A stretch of 64,000 nt of DNA from NCBI RefSeq assembly GCF_001513965.1, contig NZ_KQ948016.1, positions 416,357-480,356 of the forward strand, written 5' to 3'. This document shows positions 1 through 7,227 of the stretch, one piece after another. Every line of letters starts with the position of its first letter. Positions within the stretch are counted from its first letter, which is position 1. Position numbers and translations under genes: made by a program. The DNA is from Streptomyces cellostaticus. GTDB taxonomy: Bacteria; Actinomycetota; Actinomycetes; Streptomycetales; Streptomycetaceae. Below the pieces are notes generated by a model, which worked only from the letters and a program-made list of their open reading frames with translations, was not told the origin of the DNA and did not search any database.

Positions 1-326
1 CGGCCACCCGCACCCACCCCGACCTCAGACTCGGCGCCTCCCCGCGCGCGACGCTGCATCTGCTGCGCGCGGCCAAGGCGGCCGCCGCCCTCGCCGGCCG
101 GGAGTACGCGCTGCCGGACGACGTCCAGGCGCTCGCCGTCGCCGTCCTCGCCCACCGGCTGCTGCCCACCGCCCAGGCCCAGCTCAACCGCCGTACGGCC
201 GAGCAGATGGTGCAGGAGATCCTGCAGCGCACGCCGGTGCCCGCGGCTCCGCAGGCGCAGAGCGGCTTCGGCGGACTGGGGCGGACCATTCCGGCCTATC
301 CGCAGCAGCCCCCGCGGAGTCTGTGA
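1..326 (+). CDS. MoxR-family AAA+ ATPase, C-terminal part (5' end outside window)
   Basis: Only the last 107 codons are visible, read from base 3 to the TGA at 324-326. They form the helical lid of a MoxR-type AAA+ ATPase: an ASPRAT arginine segment, then RAAKAAAALAGREY, then DDVQALAVAVLAHRL, followed by a Pro/Gln-rich tail. MoxR ATPases act as chaperones that assemble or activate partner protein complexes. The stop overlaps the start of the DUF58 gene (TGATG), and a transglutaminase gene follows, giving the classic MoxR-DUF58-TgpA operon. The Walker motifs lie upstream of the window and cannot be checked. Confidence 0.9.
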   Translation, partial: ATRTHPDLRLGASPRATLHLLRAAKAAAALAGREYALPDDVQALAVAVLAHRLLPTAQAQLNRRTAEQMVQEILQRTPVPAAPQAQSGFGGLGRTIPAYPQQPPRSL

Positions 327-1687
327 TGAGCGCCGGGGGGACGGGGCAGGCGGAGGCCGACCGCGGGGAGACGGGCGGCGTCCGTACGGCCCTGGCGGGG
401 CTCACCACCCGCGGACGTTCCTTCCTGGCGGCCGGGATCGCGGCCGCGATCTGCGCGTATGTGCTGGGCCAGAGCGATCTGCTGCGGGTCGGCCTGCTGC
501 TGGCCGTGCTGCCCCTGCTCTGCGCGACGGTGCTGTACCGCACGCGCTACCGGGTGGCGGGCAGCCGCCGGCTCTCCCCCGCGCGCGTGCCCGCCGGCAG
601 CGAGGCCCGGGTGCACCTGCGGATGGACAACGTCTCCCGGCTGCCCACGGGCCTGCTGATGCTCCAGGACCGGGTGCCCTACGTCCTCGGGCCGCGGCCC
701 CGCTTCGTGCTGGACCGGGTGGAGCCCGGCGGCCACCGCGAGGTGTCCTACCGGGTCCGCTCGGACCTGCGGGGCCGTTATCCGCTGGGGCCGTTGCAGC
801 TGCGGCTGACCGACCCGTTCGGGATGTGCGAACTGACCCGGTCCTTCTCGACGTTCGACACGCTGACGGTCATCCCGCGCGTGGACCCGCTGGCACCGGT
901 CCGCTTCAGCGGCGAGGCCAAGGGGTACGGCGACGGGCACCAGCGCTCGCTGGCCCTGGCGGGCGAGGACGACGTGATCCCGCGCGGGTACCGCTACGGC
1001 GACGACCTGCGCCGGGTCCACTGGCGCTCCACGGCGCGCTACGGCGAGCTGATGGTGCGCCGTGAGGAGCAGCCGCGGCGCTCCCGCTGCACGGTGCTCC
1101 TGGACACCCGGGGCATCGCCTACGAGGGCGCGGGACCCGACTCGGCCTTCGAGTGGGCCGTCTCCGGCACCGCGTCGGCCCTGGTGCACATGCTCGAACG
1201 GGGCTTCTCGGTGCGCCTGCTGACGGACAGCGGCAGCTCGGTGCCCGGCGAGGGCGCCGACGGGTTCGCGGGCGCCGGGCAGGAGACGGCGGACGCGGCC
1301 GGGCTGATGATGGACACCCTCGCGGTGATCGACCACTCCGACGGCACGGGCCTGTCCCGGGCGTACGACGTGCTGCGCGGCGGGAGCGAGGGGCTGCTGG
1401 TCGCCTTCCTGGGCGATCTCGACGAGGAGCAGGCCGCGGTGGTGGCCAAGATGCGCCAGCGCAGCGGCGGCGCGGTCGCCTTCGTACTGGACCCCGACAT
1501 CTGGGTGCGCGAGGCGACCGATGTGCCGGGCCCGGGCGACAGACACGAGGAACGGCTGCGCATGCTGCGCGAGGCGGGCTGGACGGCGCTGAGCGTGCCG
1601 CGCGGCGCCTCGCTGAACGATCTGTGGCGGCAGGCGGACCGGGAACGCTCGGGCCTGGCCGCCGTGAGCGGGGAGGCACTGGGATGA
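326..1687 (+). CDS. DUF58 domain protein of the MoxR operon
   Basis: 453-residue protein. Residues about 30-75 hold two membrane segments, followed by a beta-rich region and then the DUF58 domain. The DUF58 hallmark GDDLRRVHWRSTARYGEL lies near residue 225 and is followed by a von Willebrand A-like fold. ATG at 326 overlaps the moxR stop; a GTG one codon earlier is possible but gives no better fit. The family is thought to be a membrane-tethered partner of MoxR. The 3' end overlaps the transglutaminase start by four bases, so translation is coupled. The client of this MoxR system is not known from sequence. Confidence 0.92.
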   Translation: MSAGGTGQAEADRGETGGVRTALAGLTTRGRSFLAAGIAAAICAYVLGQSDLLRVGLLLAVLPLLCATVLYRTRYRVAGSRRLSPARVPAGSEARVHLRMDNVSRLPTGLLMLQDRVPYVLGPRPRFVLDRVEPGGHREVSYRVRSDLRGRYPLGPLQLRLTDPFGMCELTRSFSTFDTLTVIPRVDPLAPVRFSGEAKGYGDGHQRSLALAGEDDVIPRGYRYGDDLRRVHWRSTARYGELMVRREEQPRRSRCTVLLDTRGIAYEGAGPDSAFEWAVSGTASALVHMLERGFSVRLLTDSGSSVPGEGADGFAGAGQETADAAGLMMDTLAVIDHSDGTGLSRAYDVLRGGSEGLLVAFLGDLDEEQAAVVAKMRQRSGGAVAFVLDPDIWVREATDVPGPGDRHEERLRMLREAGWTALSVPRGASLNDLWRQADRERSGLAAVSGEALG

Positions 1688-4071
1688 GCGGGCGGGCACG
1701 ACTGGCGCTGTGCGCCGCCGCGGCCACGCTGATGGCCTCGTGCGCACTGCTGCCCCTGGTCGACCGGCCCACGTGGCTGCTGCAGGCGGTCCTGCTGGTC
1801 GCCGTGCAGACCGGGGTGGGTGCGGCGGCCCGGCGGGTGCCGCTGGCGCGGCCGCTGACCGTGGCGGCGCAGGCCCTGGTCACGCTGATGCTGCTGACCC
1901 TGGTCTTCGCCCGGCAGCAGGCGATCATCGGGCTCGTGCCCGGCCCGGACGCCTTCCGGTACTTCGCCGACCTGCTCCAGCAGGGCTCGAACGACGTCAG
2001 CCAGTACGCGATACCGGCACCGCTCACCGACGGCATCAAGCTGATGCTGATCGGCGGGGTCCTGGGCATCGGCCTGCTGGTGGACACCCTCGCGGTGACC
2101 TTCCGCAGCGCGGCCCCGGCCGGTCTGCCGCTGCTCGCGCTGTACTCGGTGGCCGCCGGGCTGTCCCACGGCGCCGCCGACTGGCTGTGGTTCCTGGTCG
2201 CGGCGGCGGGCTATCTGATGCTGCTGCTCGCCGAGGGCCGGGACCGGCTGGCCCAGTGGGGCCGCGTCTTCGGCGGCGCGCCTCGCATCCCGGGCGACCC
2301 GGAGAGCGGCGCGGTGGCCCCGGTGCGCACCGGGCGCCGGATCGGCGCGGTCGCCCTCGGCGTCGCCCTGGTGGTGCCGCTCGCCCTGCCCGCGATGCAG
2401 GGCGGCCTGCTGGACGCCGCGGGAACGGGCGTCGGCGCGGGCCACGGGAACGGCGGCACGATCTCCGCGGTCAACCCCCTGGTGTCGCTGCGCGACAGCC
2501 TGAACGTGGACAACGACCGCCAGGTGCTGTCCGTGAAGACCAGTGCCAACGACCTCTCGGACATGTACCTGCGGATCGTGTCCCTGGACGACTTCGACGG
2601 CACGACCTGGAAGCCGTCCCAGCGGCACATCACCGGCCTGCCGGACCTCCTCCCCACGCCCATCGGACTGAGCACGGACGTCAAGCGCACCACCGTGAAG
2701 TCGACGATCACGGCGGCGGACTGGTACGCGCAGGACTGGCTGCCGATGCCGTACCCGCCGAGCGGGGTGAGGGTCAGCGGCAACTGGCGCTACGAACCGG
2801 TCGGCATGACGCTCGTCGGCGACCACGGCCAGAACACACGCGGCGAGACCTACCAGGTGACCAGCCTGGACGTGCAGCCGTCCGCCGGGCAGCTGGCCGA
2901 CGCGCCGCAGCCGCCGGCGGCCCTGAAGCGCGAGTACACCAAGGTGCCGTCCAAGCTGCCGAAGGTGGTGGCCCAGACCGCCAAGGAGATCACCGCGGGT
3001 TCGGCCAGCCACTACGACGAGGCGGTCAAGCTCCAGGACTACTTCGCCGTGACCGGCGGATTCCAGTACGACACCCAGGTGGAGGTCGGCCACGGCCCGG
3101 ACGCGATTGCCAACTTCCTGAAGAAGAAGCAGGGTTTCTGCGTCCACTTCTCCTTCGCGATGGCGGCGATGGCCCGCACACTCGGCATCCCGGCCCGGGT
3201 GGCGGTGGGCTTCGCGCCCGGCACCCCGCAGGCGGACGGCACGGTCTCGGTGACCCTGAAGGACGCGCACGCCTGGCCCGAGCTGTACTTCGAGGGCGTG
3301 GGCTGGACCCGCTTCGAGCCGACCCCGACCCGGGGCACCACGCCGTCGTACACCCAGTCGGACACGCCCGGCAGTTCGCTGCCGGACGAGGCCCTGCCGT
3401 CCCACGGTTCGTCCACGGCGCCCTCGGCGGCCCCCTCGCCGAGCGACAGTTGCACGGCCCAGCTGCGCAAGCTCGACGCCTGTGACAGCCCGTCCGCGGC
3501 GGTGGCGCAGGCGAGCGGTGGCGGCGGCACGTGGCGCTGGCTGTGGTACGTGCTGACCGGGCTCGGTGTCCTGGCCGTCCTGGCGGTTCCGCTGTCGCCC
3601 CTGCTGTGGCGGGCGCGCGTGCGGTCGCTACGGCTCGGCGCGCACGCCCGGACCGAGGAGGGCGCGGCGGCGCACACGCTGGCAGCCTGGCAGGAGCTGA
3701 CCGACAGCGCCTGGGACGTCGGCGTCCTGCCGGACGAGTCGCAGACGCCGCGCAAGGCGGCCGCCCGGATCGTCCGGCTGGGCCATCTCGATGCGACGGC
3801 CGGTGCCGCGGTGCACCGGGTGGCGGACGCGGTGGAACAGGTGCTGTACGCGCCCCGGCCGCGCCCGGTGGCGGGCCTGGCCGAGGACGTGCGCCAGGTG
3901 ATCGCCGCGCTGAACGGCACGGTGAGCGGGCCGACGCGGCTGCGGGCGCGGTTCGCACCGCGCTCGGCCGTCCGGGTGCTGTGGGCGGTGTCGGCCTGGT
4001 CGGCGGCGCTCAGGGCCCGTGCGGTGGCGGCCCGGCCGACGCTGCGCAGGCCTTCGGGCCAGCAGGGCTGA
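1684..4071 (+). CDS. TgpA-like membrane transglutaminase/peptidase-fold protein
   Basis: 795 residues. The N-terminal ~260 residues contain five to six hydrophobic segments. A large extracytoplasmic region carries a transglutaminase-like core with the catalytic Cys in GFCVHF (about residue 486) and His in DAHAW (about 529). The acidic third position is FEPTP (about 545), Glu where many relatives have Asp. A Ser/Pro-rich linker, one more membrane segment near residue 625 and a cytoplasmic DUF4129-like tail follow. It starts in a four-base ATGA overlap with the DUF58 gene. The likely role is in cell-envelope protein processing or cross-linking; the substrate is unknown. Confidence 0.9.
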   Translation: MSGRARLALCAAAATLMASCALLPLVDRPTWLLQAVLLVAVQTGVGAAARRVPLARPLTVAAQALVTLMLLTLVFARQQAIIGLVPGPDAFRYFADLLQQGSNDVSQYAIPAPLTDGIKLMLIGGVLGIGLLVDTLAVTFRSAAPAGLPLLALYSVAAGLSHGAADWLWFLVAAAGYLMLLLAEGRDRLAQWGRVFGGAPRIPGDPESGAVAPVRTGRRIGAVALGVALVVPLALPAMQGGLLDAAGTGVGAGHGNGGTISAVNPLVSLRDSLNVDNDRQVLSVKTSANDLSDMYLRIVSLDDFDGTTWKPSQRHITGLPDLLPTPIGLSTDVKRTTVKSTITAADWYAQDWLPMPYPPSGVRVSGNWRYEPVGMTLVGDHGQNTRGETYQVTSLDVQPSAGQLADAPQPPAALKREYTKVPSKLPKVVAQTAKEITAGSASHYDEAVKLQDYFAVTGGFQYDTQVEVGHGPDAIANFLKKKQGFCVHFSFAMAAMARTLGIPARVAVGFAPGTPQADGTVSVTLKDAHAWPELYFEGVGWTRFEPTPTRGTTPSYTQSDTPGSSLPDEALPSHGSSTAPSAAPSPSDSCTAQLRKLDACDSPSAAVAQASGGGGTWRWLWYVLTGLGVLAVLAVPLSPLLWRARVRSLRLGAHARTEEGAAAHTLAAWQELTDSAWDVGVLPDESQTPRKAAARIVRLGHLDATAGAAVHRVADAVEQVLYAPRPRPVAGLAEDVRQVIAALNGTVSGPTRLRARFAPRSAVRVLWAVSAWSAALRARAVAARPTLRRPSGQQG

Positions 4072-4087
4072 GGTTTCAGGGCAGCAC

Positions 4088-4137
4088 GACATGCGTGAGG
4101 GGTGACCACCCACAGGTGATCACCCCTCACGCATGTC
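4088..4137. terminator. Bidirectional terminator hairpin
   Basis: An 18-bp perfect inverted repeat (arms 4088-4105 and 4120-4137, 14-nt loop) lies between two convergent genes, the transglutaminase (+) and the DUF3040 gene (-). There is no long T-run, as is usual in Streptomyces. Confidence 0.85.
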
Positions 4138-4166
4138 TGCTGTTGTCCGCTGAAACCGCCGTGCGG

Positions 4167-4556
4167 TCAGTGGCCCTGTTGTTCGTCCCGGCGGCGCTGC
4201 CAGCGCTGCTCGATCCGGTCCATCACGGAGCGCTTCTGCCGTGCCTGGCGGCGCGGGGCGCCCGCGGCGGGCTGCTCACCCGGCTTGGGGGCTTTCCGCC
4301 AGCCCGTGACGGCGAGTACGGCGCAGCCCAGCATGACGAGGAAACCCACCACGCTGACCCAGATCTGCTGTGCGACCATTCCGGCCATGAGGAGCGCGAT
4401 ACCCACGAGGAAGCCCGCGACCGCCTGGTAGACCCGCCGCCGGGTGTACGTCCGCAGCCCACTTCCCTCAAGCGCCGACGCGAACTTGGGATCTTCGGCG
4501 TACAGCGCTCGCTCCATTTGCTCGAGCATGCGCTGCTCGTGCTCCGAGAGCGGCAC
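4167..4556 (-). CDS. DUF3040 small membrane protein
   Basis: 129 residues. It opens with the DUF3040 signature SEHEQRMLEQMERAL followed by an ED-P-KF-L motif, then two hydrophobic segments (about residues 40-85) and a basic, Arg/Gln-rich tail. The GTG start is preceded by a strong GAGGAGG site. DUF3040 proteins are small actinobacterial membrane proteins of unknown function, often near cell-division genes. The gene is convergent with the MoxR operon and shares its terminator. Confidence 0.9.
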   Translation of the reverse strand: MPLSEHEQRMLEQMERALYAEDPKFASALEGSGLRTYTRRRVYQAVAGFLVGIALLMAGMVAQQIWVSVVGFLVMLGCAVLAVTGWRKAPKPGEQPAAGAPRRQARQKRSVMDRIEQRWQRRRDEQQGH

Positions 4557-4815
4557 GGAGTCCTCCTCATCGTGCAGTCGCCGGGGCGACCCGGGGGGTC
4601 CCTTCAGGATAGGCAGGGAATCGCCCCCGTGAAACCCGCCCCTCTACGCCAATTGGCCAACCGAAATCCGCCATGGTGGGTCCGGCTCGCTGAGGCTTCC
4701 ATTCCCCGGCAGCCGACCCGTCATGCCGGTCGGTATAGCTCGATCATACGGCGCAAACCGCTCGATCGGGCGTCTTGTGGCGTACTCCATCTGCTGCCGA
4801 GCGCCTGATCAGCGG
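4557..4815. other. Intergenic region upstream of the DUF3040 gene
   Basis: No gene is supported here. The part near 4557-4700 should contain the minus-strand DUF3040 promoter. The region is less GC-rich around 4650-4760. I could not fix a convincing -35/-10 pair. Confidence 0.4.
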
Positions 4816-4853
4816 CGGGTGCCGCGGAGGCACTCAGGCCTCCGCGGCACCCG
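4816..4853 (-). terminator. Terminator overlapping the methyltransferase stop codon
   Basis: A 15-bp perfect stem (arms 4816-4830 and 4839-4853, 8-nt loop). The stop codon at 4834-4836 lies in the loop, so the arm nearest the coding side also encodes the last Pro/Gly/Ala-rich residues of the protein. Confidence 0.75.
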
Positions 4854-5604
4854 GCGTCTCACCGAGCACATGGAGCTGGGTGGCGACGGAATGGAAGGCG
4901 GGCAACTCGGCCGCGGCGGCCTCCAGCTTCAGCAGGGCGTCGAGCGCACCGGGCTCGGTGTCCACCAGGACGCCGGGCACGAGGTCGGCGAAGACCCGTA
5001 CGCCGTGCACGGCGCCGATCTTCAGGCCCGCGCCCTCGACCAGCGCGGTGAGCTGCTCGGCGGTGAAGCGGCGCGGCATCGGGTCCCCGGCGCCCCAGCG
5101 GCCCTCCGGGTCCTCCAGGGCCTGCTTGGCCTCCTTGAAGTGACCGGCGAGGGCCCGGGCGAGGACGGCGCCGCCGAGCCCGGCGGCGAGCAGGCTGAGG
5201 ACGCCCTCGGAGCGCAGCGCGGCCACCGCGTTGCGGACGCCCTCGGCGGGGTCGTCGACGTACTCCAGGACGCCGTGGCACAGCACCGCGTCGTAGCCGC
5301 CGCGCTCGACCACGTCGAACAGGCCGTGGGCGTCGCCCTGGACACCCCTGACCCGATCGGCGACGCCGGCCTCGGCGGCGCGGCGCTCCAGCGCGAACAG
5401 CGCGTTCGGGCTGGGGTCGACGACGGTGACGCGGTGGCCGAGGCGGGCGAGGGGCACAGCGAAGTTGCCGCTGCCGCCTCCGGTGTCGAGCACGTCCAGC
5501 GACTCCCGCCCCGTGGCCTTGACCCGGCGGTCGAGGGCGTCCTGGAGGACCTCCCAGACCACGGCGGTACGGAGAGAGGCGCGGGGGCGCATCGGGTCCG
5601 ACAC
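4834..5604 (-). CDS. Class I SAM-dependent methyltransferase
   Basis: 256 residues with a Rossmann methyltransferase fold. Motif I is LDTGGGSGNFAVPLA (about residues 40-54), the motif II acidic residue is in VTVVDPSPNAL, and motif IV is YDAVLCHGVLEYVDDP. The pattern resembles UbiE/Tam small-molecule methyltransferases, but the substrate cannot be inferred. The GTG start has a GAGGAG site about nine bases upstream. It is followed downstream by its own hairpin terminator. Confidence 0.88.
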   Translation of the reverse strand: MSDPMRPRASLRTAVVWEVLQDALDRRVKATGRESLDVLDTGGGSGNFAVPLARLGHRVTVVDPSPNALFALERRAAEAGVADRVRGVQGDAHGLFDVVERGGYDAVLCHGVLEYVDDPAEGVRNAVAALRSEGVLSLLAAGLGGAVLARALAGHFKEAKQALEDPEGRWGAGDPMPRRFTAEQLTALVEGAGLKIGAVHGVRVFADLVPGVLVDTEPGALDALLKLEAAAAELPAFHSVATQLHVLGETPGAAEA

Positions 5605-5728
5605 GGCAGTTGACTCCTCGGCAGGGCGGAAGGCTTCAGGCGACCTCCACCCTATTGCCTCCGGTGCCGTACCCGGTCACCGTGGCGGCATGCACCCCTG
5701 GGCGTCTCACACGGCGGACCATCGGTGG

Positions 5729-6292
5729 TCAGCCCGCGTCCGGGAGGTCGCCGCGGGTGCTCGCGGTGTCCTGCTCGCCGGTGTCCCGGCGGGGCTGGGG
5801 CAGGACGGGCTGGAGCACCAGCATCCGCTCGACGATCCGGAGGAACATCGCCACGTCGCGTATCAGGTCGTCGGCGTCCCGCTGTCCGGCCGCACCGTCG
5901 ATGCCGGCCTCGGCGCGGGCGCGGCGGGCGGCGCCGGAGGCGAAGAGCGCGCTCCACTCGGTCAGTTCGGGTGCGATCTCGGGGAGTACCTCCCAGGCGC
6001 TGCGGATGCGGGCCCGGCGGCGCGGGGAGGTCTCGGGGCGGCCCCGGGCGGCGAGGACGGCGGCGGCGGTGCGCAGGGCGGCGAGGTGGGCCGTCGCGTA
6101 GCGCTCGTTGGGCGATTCCAGGACGGTGGCCTCGTCGAGGCCGGCCCGGGCCTGGGCGAGCAGGTCGAGGACTGCGGGCGGGGCCGTGGCCCGGCGGAGC
6201 ACGGGGTGCACATCGCTCGCCGGGCCGGTCAGTGAGGGGGCAGGGCCGGTGGCGCGGCGCCGGTGGGCGGCGGCTGCGGAGGAGTTGGCCAT
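5729..6292 (-). CDS. SAV_6107-family HEPN-domain protein
   Basis: 187 residues. A disordered Ala/Arg-rich N-terminus is followed by an all-helical domain with LDLLAQARAGLDEA, NERYATAHLAALRTAAAVLA and WEVLPEIAPELTEWSALFA, as in the actinobacterial SAV_6107 HEPN family. HEPN domains occur in RNases and nucleotide-binding proteins, but the catalytic RX4-6H motif is not evident here, so nuclease activity should not be assumed. The ATG is preceded by AGGAGG. It is divergent from the ABC/YhgE operon. Confidence 0.82.
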   Translation of the reverse strand: MANSSAAAAHRRRATGPAPSLTGPASDVHPVLRRATAPPAVLDLLAQARAGLDEATVLESPNERYATAHLAALRTAAAVLAARGRPETSPRRRARIRSAWEVLPEIAPELTEWSALFASGAARRARAEAGIDGAAGQRDADDLIRDVAMFLRIVERMLVLQPVLPQPRRDTGEQDTASTRGDLPDAG

Positions 6293-6355
6293 GACGAACC
6301 TCCTGTCGTCTGGGTGACGGCACAGGTGCCGTATGTGCCCATCGTGCGGTATGGC

Positions 6356-6368
6356 ACTGACAATCCGT
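6356..6368. promoter_or_regulatory. 13-mer ACTGACAATCCGT (candidate operator half)
   Basis: The same 13 bases occur at 16396-16408 inside a full inverted repeat in front of the flavoprotein reductase gene. Here they lie between the HEPN gene and the ABC operon promoter and run on into TCTGAC. A regulatory role is inference. Confidence 0.4.
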
Positions 6369-6382
6369 TCTGACCTGGGCTT

Positions 6383-6412
6383 TTGCCTCGCTCGCAGGTT
6401 CGGGCGTATTTT
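6383..6412 (+). promoter_or_regulatory. Promoter of the ABC-YhgE operon
   Basis: TTGCCT at 6383-6388 and TATTTT at 6407-6412 with an 18-nt spacer fit a HrdB-type promoter. It lies directly upstream of a palindrome and 48 nt before the GTG start. Confidence 0.5.
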
Positions 6413-6415
6413 TGC

Positions 6416-6429
6416 ACTGACCAGTCAGT
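6416..6429. promoter_or_regulatory. TetR-type operator, ACTGAC-CA-GTCAGT
   Basis: A perfect inverted repeat with 6-bp arms lies at the expected transcription start, four bases after the -10 box. Length and position fit a TetR-family operator. The only TetR gene nearby is the last gene of the same operon, so autoregulation is likely (inference). Confidence 0.6.
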
Positions 6430-6459
6430 TCAAAGAATGGCAAGCAGGCAGGGGGGCTT

Positions 6460-7227
6460 GTGGACGGCGTGGACGTCACAGCCGAGGACCTCGGGCTCAA
6501 GGGGCCGCGGGGGTGGGCCTTTTGCGACATCACTTTCGACGCGGAGCCCGGCTCACTGATCGCGGTCGAGGGACCGTCCGGCTCCGGCCGTACGAGTCTG
6601 CTGCTCGCGCTCACGGGACGGATGAAGGCCACCGCGGGAGCGGCGACGGTGGGCGGGATCGCACTTCCCCGCCACATGGCGGCCGTGCGCCGCGTCGGCG
6701 CCGTGGCCAACGTGGCCGGTGTCACCGACCTGGAACCGGCCCTGACCGTCGGGGAGCACCTGCGCGAACGGGCCCTGCTGCAGCGCAGGTTCGGGGACAC
6801 CTTGCGTGAGCTGCTGCGGCCCCGTCCGCAGCGTGCCCACGAGGCACGGCTGCGCGTCGACGCGGCCCTGGCCGCCGCCGGACTCGCCCCGGAGACGCTC
6901 CCCAAGGGCTCCCGGACGGCCGTACGCGACCTGGAGCGGCTGGAGGAGCTGCGCCTGTCCATCGCGCTGGCCCTCCTCGGCCGGCCCCGGCTGCTCGGGG
7001 TCGACGATGTCGACCTGAAGCTCTCGGACGCCGAGCGCGCCGAGGTCTGGGACCTGCTGCGGTCCCTCACGCGCGCGGGGACGACGGTCGTGGCCGTGTG
7101 CCGCACCGCCCCCGAGGACTGCGTTCGCGTTCCCACCCGCCGGAACAGCGATCCCACCCGCCAGAGCAACGACAAGAGCGACCAGAAGGAGGAGGCCGAT
7201 GCGCTCGCCGAGGCTGGCCGCGCTTGA
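6460..7227 (+). CDS. ABC-type ATPase with degenerate catalytic motifs
   Basis: 255 residues from a GTG with a purine-rich site. The overall fold is an ABC nucleotide-binding domain, but each hallmark is altered. The P-loop is GPSGSGRTS (residues 38-46), with Arg44 in place of the essential Lys. The LSGGQ position reads DLERLEELR (157-165). Walker B is LLGVDDVDL, with Asp where the catalytic Glu is expected. It overlaps the YhgE/Pip gene by 29 bases, so the two are translationally coupled. I infer a weak or non-hydrolysing, possibly regulatory, partner of that membrane protein. Confidence 0.8.
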   Translation: MDGVDVTAEDLGLKGPRGWAFCDITFDAEPGSLIAVEGPSGSGRTSLLLALTGRMKATAGAATVGGIALPRHMAAVRRVGAVANVAGVTDLEPALTVGEHLRERALLQRRFGDTLRELLRPRPQRAHEARLRVDAALAAAGLAPETLPKGSRTAVRDLERLEELRLSIALALLGRPRLLGVDDVDLKLSDAERAEVWDLLRSLTRAGTTVVAVCRTAPEDCVRVPTRRNSDPTRQSNDKSDQKEEADALAEAGRA

